In this document: piece after piece, positions 31,975 to 42,536 of the stretch | How the letters are laid out: each line of letters begins with the position of its first letter | Numbering within the stretch: the stretch's first letter is position 1 | Origin: Gracilaria domingensis | Taxonomy: Eukaryota; Rhodophyta; Florideophyceae; Gracilariales; Gracilariaceae | Length of the DNA stretch: 64,000 nucleotides | Assembly: GCA_022539475.1 (NCBI GenBank) | Contig: VCMS01000229.1 | Span: forward strand, 1 to 64,000 | Direction: 5' to 3' | The notes under the pieces: generated by a model | What the model was told of the DNA's origin: nothing | Database searches by the model: none | The model's input: only the letters and a program-made list of their open reading frames with translations | Program-made: the position numbers and the translations under genes

Positions 31975-33737
31975 AGCAATATGCAGGCTCGAGAGGAAAG
32001 GAAATAAGCGAAGAATTGACTAAGCTACCGGCTGGATCTCCCGTCTACGTCTTCAGAGATACATCTAAGAAATGGGAAGGACCATTTAAGTTTATCCAGA
32101 TCGATGGGAAGACAGTCGTAGTTCAACTACCTCATGGACGACGCATCTTTCAATCAAGCGTGCTGTAGCGAGCTTCGAAATCTGCTATTGCTCTAGGGTG
32201 TGTTACTGAAGAATTAGCAATCTATAAGGCAGAGAACGGATTTCGTGAAGCTCAAAGGAAAGAATTAATGGGTTTGAAGAGTCTTGGAACTTTCGCCATT
32301 GTCGATGCCGATCAGATTTCAATGAGAACGAGAATCTACGGATCGAAATGGGTAGATTTGGTGAAGTCTGTGGATGGTAAGGAAGTGAAGAAGTCAAGGT
32401 TAGTTGCACAGAACTACATGGATAGTGGTGCATTGGATATCGCAACGATGTCTCCCACTGTGAGTCGTATGGTACAACGAATTGCTATTGCTCTCTGTGC
32501 GAAATTTCCGGAACACACACCCTACGTACGCGACATTTCTCAAGCTTATATTCAATCTGAATCGTTGATTGAACGCAATGTTTACGTACGCCCGCCGCTG
32601 GAGATGCAGCTTGCGCCAGAGAAAGTACTTCGCGTTTTGAAACCGCTATATGGTATCCCCGAAAGTGGATTACATTGGTTTTTGACCTATTATACGCACC
32701 ACGGAGACATACTGGGGATGAAACCTTCTCTTGCAGATACTTGCGTGCTTTTCCAAAGATCCGGACACGACCTACAAGGTGTGATTATACTCCAAGTAGA
32801 TGACTCATTTGGCCATAGTACGGAAACGTTTCTGAACCACGAGGAGCACCTTTCGAGGAAGTTCCAGTCCATGCCGAGAACGAAGATTGAGGAGGGCATT
32901 ACATGTTCATTCAATGGAATTAACATCACCAAGCGGCCTGGAGGAAAAATGGTCATCGATCAAAGCAAGAAACGTCGATCTCTACAGCTTTCACGAACTC
33001 AATCTGACTTTGTCAGCGTACGTGCTGAATCCCAATACGTCGGATGCTGCACTAGGCCTGATATTTCGTCCGCAGTTCAGGGGTTAGCAAATTCTGTGAA
33101 GGACCCGCACCTCGTTCACTTTTGAAAGATGAACACTGTAGTCAGACGCTGTCATGACACCGCTGATACGGGACTCACGAAGGTCCCTCCGGACAAGGAG
33201 AACATGCGACTAGCACTCTTTACAGACCCGTTGTTCGCCAATTCTGACGAAATGAAGTCGCAGCTTGGCTTTGTACTTGTACTTACAGATGCCAGCAATC
33301 GTGCAAATATAATCCGCAACGGAAGCAGCAAATGCAAACGAGTCGCACGATCTGTAATGGCGGCAGAAGTGCACGCTCTTGTGTATGGATTTTACCAAGC
33401 CTACGTTGCCAAACATATGCTGGAGGAGATCCTTGGTCGCGAAATTGGAATTGAGACTTATGTGAATTCTCGTACTGTCTTCAACGTGGTAGCCAAGAAC
33501 GGCCGTACATTGGAGAAGAGACTTCAGATCGATGTCTCGGCTTTGAAGGAAAGTCACCAGAAAGGGGAGCTCAGATATCTTGCTTGGATTCCTGGAGAAG
33601 AGAATGTTGCAGACGGATTGAAAAAGGGTCTCATTTCTGACAATCACCCACTGTGGAAACTTATGACTACGAATGTCTTGATCGTCAAGCCTTTTGGATG
33701 GGTTGAAGGCGCGAGAATTGATAACAAATTGTTATAA
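31923..33737 (+). pseudogene. Copia-1 integrase C-terminus, reverse transcriptase and RNase H
   Basis: The RT is recognised by KKSRLVAQNYMDSG, VRDISQAYIQSE, VLKPLYGIPESG and LQVDDSFG (QVDD where YVDD is usual). RNase H follows after TGA at 33123, with GFVLVLTDASNRAN, ARSVMAAEVHAL and TYVNSRTVFN. In this last motif the catalytic Asp (DSK in copia-2) is Asn. It ends with EENVADGLKK. The RT motif change and the RNase H substitution are independent signs of loss of function. Confidence 0.75.
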
Positions 33738-33765
33738 TGCACATTTCAAAAGAGAAAACTTGGCC

Positions 33766-34029
33766 TGTGGAAGATATGGGACACTGCATGTGGAATACGA
33801 ACAACTATGCTCTACACGGAGGTCACTGAAAAAATCCATCAATGCAACAAGTATTTAGGTTCTGGCGGAGATGGTCATTGTTGTCCACACATGTGCGTTG
33901 GCGAGAGTCTGCCATGATCAGTATGGGTCTTTACGTGATTGTACTGCTTCGCACCTATATATATATATTGTGCAGAAGGAATTCGTAGAACTTAGATAGA
34001 GAAGAGCAACAACTGAATAGACCAATACA
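33766..34029 (+). repeat. Copia-1 3' LTR
   Basis: 264 bp, homologous to 27979-28238. It directly abuts the C-terminal part of the second gypsy antisense frame at 34032. Confidence 0.75.
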
Positions 34030-34031
34030 AC

Positions 34032-35744
34032 CGCGTAACTCTTCCGTCGTGGAAACGCTCCCAGGAATGTTCACACCCATTGAAGTCCGGAACTGGCGGA
34101 TGGTAACTGCTTCTGGGTCAGCCACAACGGGATTTTGCATAGCTGGGTCATAACCAAAGTCCGCAGCCGAAGCGCCCATTCCACCATCTTGGTCAATGTG
34201 TACTGCTTCATGGTCTATCATTGGATCGTCGAGGTCCGGTGGCGGTGCGAACTCGTCAGCATCGACATACCCCCTCGGGTGTCTATGAGGAATGGTACAC
34301 GGTGCGTCTCGAATCGCCGCAGCCTGAGCAGGCTAACAGAACACACCCTCGTAGGGATCGTATTAGACGAAATCACCGGCTCGATAACTCCTGCGTTCTG
34401 GAGAATGGTCGAAGACCCTAGACTCGCCACGAACACGCTGATTATAAGGCACAGTGTCTCAATTCACGCTGTCAATGACATCGACCAGGTACCTGAGTTC
34501 TTCCAAGTTGGACTCACCCCCAAGGGGAACTCGCAGGCCGAGCGTGCCAAGATTGTTCCGTAGTCTCATCGGAAGATACCAGATTCGGCACTGGTCATGC
34601 GCTTCCCATAGGAGGAACACGGCCACACCGGCAGTTCATTCGGTAAGGAAAACAGACCAGTAACCGCTATGTCGGTTGGCCAAGAGCTTCGAACCTAGGT
34701 AAGTCAAGCATGGAGGCAACTCTGGGAGACATCCACGAGGAACTTCCACCATACCCCACCAATCGGGCAGATCTGGATAACGTCCATGAAGGAATCGCGC
34801 TGCGATCGCTCGAGCTTCCACATTCTGGTAAGGAACCAAGAATCCGAATTCGGAACTAGTTTTGCGCTCAAACAGGACGCGGTCAGGCAAGTAATCGCCT
34901 CTCGGCTTGCTTCGCATATACCGGAACTCGACACAGAGCAACAGAAGCTCCCAGCACAACCATTCCTCATGGACAACCCGTCGCGCTAATCCATCAAACT
35001 GTTGGATAGTTTCCGCAAGTGCAGCCAAGTCGGCAGCGTAAGATTCTTCTCCGCGAGTTCGGAAGATGGCAACATCGAACCCGTACTCGGGTGGAAATGA
35101 GGGTATTACCAGGGGTACGGACCAAGCGTTGGTATGCGATTCTCGCCATGTTACTTCTCGCGTCGTCACGAGGCTAACCATGTCTCACACGGAGATGACC
35201 AATAGGTATCGCTACAAGCACGCGCCAATCCCACGACTGGGCAATCGCAACTGGGAGGTCACCAAGGAGTACACCATTCTTGGCATACGAGTCCAACAAT
35301 GCGGCGTCATTTACCGCCACGGTATGGAACCAAGTTGCCCGGGAATAGAATCGGGGGTCCTGCAAGGGATAACGGTTGATCAGTACGCCACGCGGAATCC
35401 AAGTTGGAATTGCCGGCATGGTCGGCATAGGATCGGATGCGTTCCACGCGTCCATGTCCAGAGCTTGACCAAGGGGTACTGTTGGAGGCAGGGGAACCGA
35501 ACGGAAGCCGGTATGAAGCCCGACAACGAGGGGAAGGTCCAGTATTCTGGGAAGGTCCCGCTGCGGACGGAGTCTTTTGTTCGGAAGACGGAGGAATCTG
35601 TTGGTTAGAATTGCTTTCCGACATCGGAGATTTCCGAGGAGAAACTAGGAAAGGTATAGGTACACTCGCGTTTGAGAGGTCTGAAGAGACTGGTGTGATA
35701 TCCGAGGGTGGATCTATGGAAGCCGAGCGTTCGGAACCCGCCAT
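34032..35744 (-). pseudogene. Second copy of the gypsy antisense ORF, truncated
   Basis: The same block order as 20112-18256 is found from ATG 35744: a Ser/Pro-rich N-terminus with NSNQQIPPSSEQK, YSRATWFHTVAV, SWDWRVLVAIP, PEYGFDVAIFRTRGEESYA, RGCLPELPPCLTYLGSKL, then NLEELRYLVDVIDSV. Unlike copy 1 it has frameshifts (near 35450 and 35180) and several stops. The C-terminal end is cut by the copia-1 LTR at 34029. Shared blocks between two diverged copies are the best evidence that the protein once mattered to the element. Confidence 0.65.
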
Positions 35745-35810
35745 CGCAGTCGGATTTCTATGCTGATGTACGTCACGGAATTCGTCGTCAGCCAGGGTGG
35801 TTTCCTTTTG

Positions 35811-35820
35811 AGAAGGGGGA
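35811..35820 (+). promoter_or_regulatory. Polypurine tract of gypsy copy 2
   Basis: AGAAGGGGGA lies directly before the LTR start TGTGTAAAG at 35821, parallel to 20175-20186. Confidence 0.6.
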
Positions 35821-36700
35821 TGTGTAAAGCAAACACTCCTCAGGGATACCGTTTCGGTAGTGGCAATCAAAAGTTATTGAAACGCCCATCGATGCGGAAC
35901 TCGAGGTTATGAGTAGCACGATGACGTGAATCCGGACCCGAAATGTGTACATGTGTATCACTATTTGGCTGTTTGGATGCAGTGAATCTTTTCATAATTT
36001 TTGAAATACAACGTGGGTTTTGGTCCGACACTGTCAGGACTGCCCGCTACTGGAGATGCACATGAGGTGCTAAATTAATCTATTATTTAGATATTTCTAA
36101 TAACCCTCTACAGGGCCGCTAATTCTACGGCTCACCGCCATCACCAACGTAGTAAAGGTAACCCGGTGTGCGGCTCTAACTATTTCGCCTGCGCGACGAC
36201 TCCAACTCCTCGCGGAGCGAGTTACCGCAGCACGGTCTAGTTATCATCCGGTTCCAACCAGGAGAGCGCACGCAGTGCATACCATCATTTGTCTTGGTTT
36301 TCTTTTGTTTTCTTGTGAATCGTGGAGTGCCTATATCGTTGTTTACCGAACGGTACTATCTCTTCTCCCCAGTACTTGGATTTGTTTCTGTTCTTTCTTT
36401 TGTTTTTACCCATGGTTTGGTTCATTACCACCTATTTCTATCTGGTTGTTCTACCTTTCGATGTCTACATTTGGCTACAGATACTATAATTTGCCCCCTA
36501 CAATCTACACTACTGTGTCGGTCTCTTCCGGCCCTTTTCCCCTTCGGTCATTCTCTTTCAACCCTGTGGTATAGCCTGAAGTCCTCGTGAATTACACCCG
36601 CACTGGAGGATACGGGGTGCACTGCCACTGCGCAAACTTCTCTTCAGAGCGGGGATTCGAACTGCGTCGTTGGCTTTTCTCTTCCTGGGATTGCTTCACA
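35821..36700 (+). repeat. Gypsy 3' LTR, copy 2 (about 880 bp)
   Basis: Starts TGTGTAAAGCAA (compare TGTGTAGAGCAA at 20187) and is taken to end at TTGCTTCACA, by analogy with GGGATTTGCACTACACA at 21168. The shared middle block lies at about 36110-36240. The right border is approximate. Confidence 0.45.
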
Positions 36701-37062
36701 CTAATGTTCCTCCAAGGTTGACAAAAAGTTTGGAGAGTGAGCTAAAAATTGCAGTATTTGAGACTAACTGATAACTAAATAACATTTCCGGAGCGAAATC
36801 ACCTCTGATGAATTCGGTAAGTTGATGTGCGGTCATATTCAAAACGTCCACGTGATAGGATCGTATAGTGTTGAGAAATGACTTTTGAAGTTTGTTGCTT
36901 AACATCAATGTAGATCCAAAATTTGCTCCTGTAGTGGTTTGGTTGGCAACATTCCCACGAGTTAAATTATCTGAAATTGGTGATCCAGAGGGTGGGAAAG
37001 GTAGCCTAGTGTCCGTTGATGGTTTGGACACAACTTGTGCTTGGTCTTTAGTATTATTCTCT
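36701..37062 (-). other. Minus-strand open frame, unrecognised
   Basis: About 120 codons with protein-like composition (STLMLSNKLQKSFLNTIRSY, then HQLTEFIRGDFAPEMLF). Translation could begin upstream, but no ATG is obvious and its stop (36696) overlaps the inferred LTR end. It may be an exon or relic of the minus-strand pseudogene to the right. Confidence 0.3.
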
Positions 37063-37573
37063 TAACTTGGGTGAAACATATTGCTCCAGGTTGTTAACGG
37101 CCTTGATTTAACCGGTTGAACCATTTTTCCAATATAATAATATGAATTAGTTCACTTTATAACTATGTCGGCCTTGTTCTTTATTTTTTAATGGTTTTGC
37201 GGCAAACGTTGTAAAACATGTGTAAATATTGGTTTATACTACTATCCCCGTTGAATTTCGTATTTTTATTCTTATATTGAGGTAAATTTGTAATGTATTT
37301 TGACTATTGAGAGCGTTTCCTAAATGAAATTCCTGCTCAGACGCTTCTTTTGGTTTAAGTGAACATTGCTGCTATAATGCAATTGTAAGTCGTGTGCTAC
37401 GCTGAACGTCCTGGGGGATGCGGGAGAAGGAATAGAATTCCAAATGCTACAACTAGAAAGTCGGTTATATGGAAATACCGATTGAACAAGAATAAATTTA
37501 TTTATAAACGCAAAATGTACGATAACACACAAACGAAGCGTCCAAAAGACCCAGAGCAATTTTTCTAAATTCC
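37063..37573. other. AT-rich spacer, nothing recognised
   Basis: No supported gene or repeat. Confidence 0.35.
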
Positions 37574-38560
37574 TTAGAGAACTTTAGTGCAAATAATTTC
37601 TGCGAACCTTGTGTACGAATCATCGGGAGCCCTTAAGTCAACGTGGAAGACGCTTGATCCATCTGAGAAGTCCAGAAGTTCTGTTCCTGGAATTTGTGTT
37701 TCTACTCAAATAGGGAGAGAAATCCTACAAACGGAGAACACTGAATCATTTACTGATTCGCGAAACATTTTCAAAGACCTTTTAAAGCCAAGTGTCATCG
37801 GATGATATGATAACATTGCTTAAAATTGCCTCGAAGGCCACTTTTTGTGTAACACACTCATATCGACCATTAGATCCGACCATTTTACAGTGAGTTCAAA
37901 CACAGTCCCATCTTCGAGAACCCAAGAAACGAGATGTTCCTGTTGGATACTGCGGGGAAGTAAAATGGCAAGTGAAAAATATTGTACCGTAGTTTTCTCG
38001 TGTTCCCAGAGAGACGTTAGTATAATGGGTTTAAATTCCTTCGGGTCTTCTACAATATTCTTCTCCATTCCTTCAGTGAAAAGCACTGCCTGATCTGCTT
38101 CCCCGCTGTTCTATTTATTACTACCAGGAACAGCTGGAACAGTATCAATGTCTTCCGTTGTTCTTGGTATAACCTGGAAAACATTATTTTCTGTAGAATG
38201 GTCAGCAACAGAAGGATTTCTTTACTTAAAATCTGTTGGAGTACGTACGAAAGGAGTTCATCGTTTCATCACGAATTCATTTATGCCGTATTTTGGGAGC
38301 TTTAATGGTTTAAAAATTAGATCCATATGGTACACTTCAGTTGCATTCTCCTCCCGCGTCAAATCTCCATTTCGGAACATTGTTCGAAGACGTTTTACCG
38401 CTTCTGAGTTTTCGGTAAGGCGTGGTACCGGACGCTTAAGAGGCATGATGTGTCTTCGACGGAGGACGAAAATAAGATTGCAACTCTGAAACTGTACAGA
38501 GGTTGAGAGGTGATCTAAGCAGTCTCTCGGTTCACTGTGACTTTCACATATATATATAGA
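37574..38560 (-). pseudogene. Single-frame decayed gene, unknown family
   Basis: One minus-strand frame stays protein-like for over 300 codons. It is broken only by stops at 38258 (TGA), 38222 (TAA), 38111 (TAG), 37820 (TAA) and 37706 (TGA) before its end at 37574 (lowest base of each). Blocks: RLRTMFRNGDLTREENATEV, VSWVLEDGTVFELTVKWSDL, FSDGSSVFHVDLRAPDDSYT. The absence of frameshifts implies decay by point mutation. I do not recognise the fold. Being flanked by transposons, it could be a transposon accessory protein or an old host gene. Confidence 0.45.
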
Positions 38561-38796
38561 GAAAGTGATCCTTCTTCGCTATATCGCAAATTACGACGGA
38601 GAGAAGGTATCTTAACTCCAAATTTCACATACATGTTCATGCTGTTGAAGAAATATCAATTTTGAAACGAATGGGACACATCCCAGGTTGATAATTTATA
38701 TATCGTGAAGATCTGAAATCAATCTCAACATACATGGCGCACCACGAGTTTATATTGCACATCAACCTATATCTTGAACGACACGTTGGTAGAGAA

Positions 38797-39126
38797 TTAG
38801 ATAGTAACTTTAACGTCACAAATCTTACAAAAAATGTTCTTTTTCTGATATTCATCGCGGCGTTCAACTCGCTCATGTGAACACCCTCTTAGACGAATTT
38901 CCAATTCCAATAAACGTTGGCTGGCGAGGCTTTTGTCACACATTTTACACGCAAAAAATTTTGATTTCTTGTTTTTCTGAGAACGGCGCCTCTGAGCCTG
39001 GGTTCGGATAGGTGCAATACGTATAGCACGTTGCTCGGTGAGCGGTGCGGGTACGCCAGAAATGTCCTTTGTGGGACGATATCGATTAGCAATGGATCCA
39101 GCAAGGCTGTTGTTGGCGGCCGGCAT
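38797..39126 (-). CDS. Small protein with two CxxC pairs, zinc-finger-like
   Basis: ATG 39126, 109 aa. The N-terminal half is basic (RTQAQRRRSQKNKK). It then has FACKMCDKSLASQ..RGCSHE and, at the very end, IFCKICDVKVT. The spacing suggests degenerate C2H2 or treble-clef fingers, the second cut off by the stop. It may be the start of a larger broken gene. No family identified. Confidence 0.35.
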   Translation of the reverse strand: MPAANNSLAGSIANRYRPTKDISGVPAPLTEQRAIRIAPIRTQAQRRRSQKNKKSKFFACKMCDKSLASQRLLELEIRLRGCSHERVERRDEYQKKNIFCKICDVKVTI

Positions 39127-40300
39127 TGCCTCCAGAGTATTTTCTCGGTTCCTGTCCAGGAGGTTTACTCGTTTATTTGTTGTCTTTGCAGTGTGTGTAA
39201 TGGTAGTGATTCGGTCTTTCGAATGTATAGTGGTCTTGGTACTCTCTGTGTGAGTAGTCCTGGCGTTTTTTCCTCATCTTCCGTTTGCTTGCTTCGTTCG
39301 CTTGAGCTCCGGTGGGACTTCCGTTTCTAGATCCAAAACTGAACAGCCAGAGCGCTTTATGTTAGTAGTACACACTGAATGTAAATCAATGATTTGTGTT
39401 ATGACTTGTGTTACAATCAATGCTAAGAAAGTAGTTATTGAAACGTACTTTTATTAAAGCCAGTTGGCCAACTTAACGAAGTTGTAGTGCAGCATTCTTT
39501 GTTTTAAGTGCAACGGTAAAGTAACGAAAGATGTCAAAGGCTAATCAGCTCTTCGCAATATCCAATTAAAGACGTAGATGCAGTTGATAGTCTTTTGTCT
39601 GTTTCTTAGTTGATATGTTTAGTATGTTTGAAACCGCTTGCGATGTTGAAAGATTAGTTGATATTTCAAAGCGAGAGCTCTTCCTTTATTCGCAAATGTT
39701 TGTGTTTGCTGATGAAGAAATTGAACAAGTTGTTTGTGTTCTGTTTACTGACTGTTTTTATGGCCAAACGATGCCAGGCGCTGAAATTTGCGCCTTTTTC
39801 ACTGCCTATTTCTACGCGACCTCTTCTTACTAAGGATGATTCATTACCTTTCGCATCTCGTATTATTTTACGGCGTCTTTGCATTCGAGCATAACGCAAT
39901 TCAGCTTCGTTGCATTATTCAGCATGTTTCGTGACTTCCATAGTCTTACAGTGTGCATACAGAATGGCATCTCAAAATCCCATTGTTTGAGATTGTGATT
40001 TAGTGTCCGTCACTGTGAAACAGCGTCAAAATGCTAAAGACGTTTTGTGGATAAAAATATGTGCCGCAATATCATGTTTTTTGTCACTAATTTTAGACTC
40101 GGAAACAAAATAATTCTGAATGAGTATGTGAATATTCTTTAAGCTCATTGTGATTTGCAGTTACTTCCACTCTGGACTTTTGTGCATTTCTTTTGTACGA
40201 TCTCAGTGGTACACATTTACAAGGAGTATAAGAGGACCAGCACTAGATGGAAAAGCTTTATGAAGAATAGAAGTATTACGCAAAACCAGAATTCGTATGT
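39127..40300. other. Intergenic, no gene supported
   Basis: Weak frames exist on both strands around 39615-39899, but neither looks like a known protein. The left end of the Harbinger element should lie in or just right of this stretch, but I could not define its terminal repeats. Confidence 0.35.
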
Positions 40301-40658
40301 TCCTCACTGAAAAATGACACAGTAGGAATGAGAGCGATTTTCAATTTCAGTTTCTCATGTCCCATAGAACTGAACATACGCTGGAGCACACGTGCGCAAT
40401 CAAAAAACTTCTTCTTGATCGCTACTCATGACGCCGTCAGCAACAGAAAGGGGCCAGACGTACAGAGTCCAACACCGTCGTCTTCGAAGCTGGCGTCGTA
40501 TCTTTCAAAGTCTTTATCGCTACAGGATTTTACAGTCAGGATCAATCGCATTCCTTAACACGTCCTTTCCGAAGTACAAACATGCTGCTCACAACGTGAG
40601 GCAGCAAGCTCTGCATGGATCTGTTCTCGCAACAACGACCTTCGAAATGGGTTTTGAA

Positions 40659-40986
40659 TGTTGAAAGGTTTAAATAAACTGTACGCCCTGTGTCACAACA
40701 AGAGCAAAGCGCCAATAGCTCATCTGTTTTCAACAGGTTATGGACCCAGCTTCACACTGAAAACCTTGTGTTCGAGTCCCAGAAGTGACATCAGACCAAG
40801 AGATTATACAGGTGTACAGCAGGAAAAGAGTTCACAGTGAAGGTATCTGGATCAAATCTTCTGTAAGCTTGAGACCTCGTTCTGGTAGTGAGCACAGGAC
40901 GAGGGGGTGTGTTGAAAGGTTTAAATAAACTGTACGCCCTGTGTCACAACAAGAGCAAAGCGCCAACAGCTCATCTGTTTTCAACA
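40659..40986 (+). mobile_element. TRIM (328-bp miniature LTR element) with TTGAA duplication
   Basis: Two 77-bp direct repeats (40659-40735 and 40910-40986) differ at one base (GCCAATAGC/GCCAACAGC). Each starts TGTTGAAA and ends TTTTCAACA. TTGAA flanks both ends (40654-40658 and 40987-40991). GGTTATGGACCCAG follows the first repeat with no gap. This is one mismatch from the half-tRNA (initiator-Met anticodon arm) primer site known from Drosophila copia. AGGACGAGGGGG lies just before the second repeat as a polypurine tract. The 174-bp interior has no coding capacity, so it must be mobilised by another element's proteins. Confidence 0.8.
40736..40749 (+). promoter_or_regulatory. Primer-binding site of half-tRNA type
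   Basis: GGTTATGGACCCAG begins at the base after the TRIM's first repeat. Its complement CTGGGTCCATAACC fits the anticodon arm of initiator tRNA-Met (CAT anticodon). Confidence 0.6.
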
Positions 40987-42173
40987 TTGAACATCTTAGC
41001 GACAAACAATGTTTATCTCTTTTTCGATTTCTCAAGAAGTATATTATTCGAGTCACGGAGTTTATCAGCGGGCACACTGTGGAGTATGCCACCGATCGTA
41101 ACAGATATCTTTGAACACCCTTGCTCAGTACATGTGTTTTACTTGCGCGACTGGCAACCGTGTTCCGTTAGCCAGATAAAGAGATTCTATTTAGGAAGCA
41201 TGCATCTCATCTTAGTGAGATCTTCTCAGAAACTGTCAAGAGCTTCCTCGATCGCAATCAATATATGTTGTGCGCTCCTTTTGAGGCACACGAAATCTCT
41301 GAGAGAGTGGCGCAGTTCGCAACTGCTATACAAGAGCGGACAAACGCTCTTGAGAACTGCGTTGGTTTCATCGATGGCACAAACATTGAAATAGCACGTC
41401 CTTCTAACTATGGAATGCAGAACGTAGTATTATATAATGGACACAACAGAATGCACTGTTTCAAGTACCAGGCTGTTACGACGCCGGACGGAATCATATT
41501 GCACTTGTACGGTTCCTTTGAAGGACGCCGTCATGATTGGACGCTCTATTGCCGCTCGGAAATAGACACTATAATGAATGATACTCTTATGGTCTCCAGA
41601 AGGCAGTATTGCATCTATGGAGGAAGCGGTTATAACCAACGTGAGTATCTAGACGTGCCTTTCCAAAGCTCGAATCTAAGCGATCATCCGAAAGCCTACA
41701 ACACCGCGATGAGTGGTGCTAGGATGACGATGGAGTGGGTAATAAAAGAGCTCAAGCTTTATTGGAATTCAATGGATTTCCCACGCAAGCTTCGTGTGTT
41801 ACAAGCAGGGCTGTAACCAATATTATTGCAACATATTGGTTGTTCAAACACAATAAGAAATACAATAGGCTCAGTCCCTTTCTTGGGCAATATGTATTGC
41901 AATAAACAAAATAATTGAAGTACGATAAGATACCAATATACCTTAGGTGTGCAATAAACGTGCAATACGTATGTTTGAACTACAAAAATCAAGAAAGCAA
42001 AGCTTGTTGGTTCAAATCTTGCTTGGTAAGGCAAAGAATTTACTTGTTACTGTCAAGTACTGCAAAACCCTGCTAAAATCAGTACTCTCATTACAATGCG
42101 TATCACACGGAGCATATCAACTACAAAGTACGCTAACCGTTATGCAAAACTGCTCAACTGTCAGCCGAAATCG

Positions 42174-42178
42174 TCTAA
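42174..42178. repeat. Copia-2 target-site duplication TCTAA (left)
   Basis: TCTAA precedes the 5' LTR. The same five bases follow the 3' LTR at 49260-49264. Confidence 0.85.
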
Positions 42179-42473
42179 TGTAGTAATAGAACGCTGCGGT
42201 CATTGTCATTGTTGGAGACCAGCAGCGTCGGAGCTCAACAACGAGCTCACAGACCACACGATCTGTGAGCTCCAGTAGCAACTACTTGTACTTCGTTCGC
42301 ACGCGCAAGGCAATTGCAAGGAGCGAGACAGTTTGGAATTGAAGTTTTACTTAGTAATAAAGTTTGACTTCTTGGGGCGCGAAGAGACGCACCCCTACCA
42401 AACGCAACCTCTATCTGTTGTCTTCATTGTAGAAGACAATCCATTCAGAGCTCACTCGTGCGTTTACACGACA
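42179..42473 (+). repeat. Copia-2 5' LTR
   Basis: 295 bp. Contains AGTAATAAAG (possible polyadenylation signal) around 42350. Identical to the 3' LTR except for A versus G in GTCATTGTC(A/G)TTG. Confidence 0.9.
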
Positions 42474-42536
42474 ATCCGGATTCGTATTCGCACATTGCTC
42501 TGTTACAGCTTGTGATCACAAAAATCTTGAACGACA

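Larger units (their letters stand above)
27979..34029 (+). mobile_element. Ty1/copia-type LTR retrotransposon (copia-1), old and disabled
   Basis: LTRs lie at 27979-28238 and 33766-34029 (both start TGTGGAAGATATG and end CAATACA). The inside encodes gag, protease, integrase, RT and RNase H in that order, the Ty1/copia order. By eye the LTRs differ at about 20 positions plus small indels, so the insertion is old. The five bases on each side differ (AGTGC / ACCGC), so no target duplication survives. A purine run (AAAAGAGAAAA) precedes the 3' LTR. A 338-bp MITE sits at 30300-30637. Confidence 0.85.
40428..41805 (+). pseudogene. Harbinger transposase, 5' part (interrupted by a TRIM and hAT-A)
   Basis: The frame begins about ATG 40428, is cut by the TRIM at 40659-40986 and resumes in phase (insertion plus target duplication = 333 bp). 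TGA at 41112 and TAG at 41169 (where Trp is expected) disable it. The catalytic domain (DDE_4 type) has CVGFIDGTNIEIARP (first D), LYGSFEGRRHDWTLY (second D) and MTMEWVIKELKLYW (E). It breaks at 41805, where hAT-A inserted, and continues in phase at 54575. Harbinger transposases cut and paste with 3-bp TWA targets, usually helped by a Myb-like protein, here encoded at 54862-55805. Confidence 0.8.

Noticed and set aside
40775..40810. B-box-like GTTCGAGTCC inside the TRIM suggesting a SINE or tRNA gene
   Set aside because: There is no A box at proper distance and no cloverleaf; the paired LTRs, primer site and TTGAA duplication define a TRIM.
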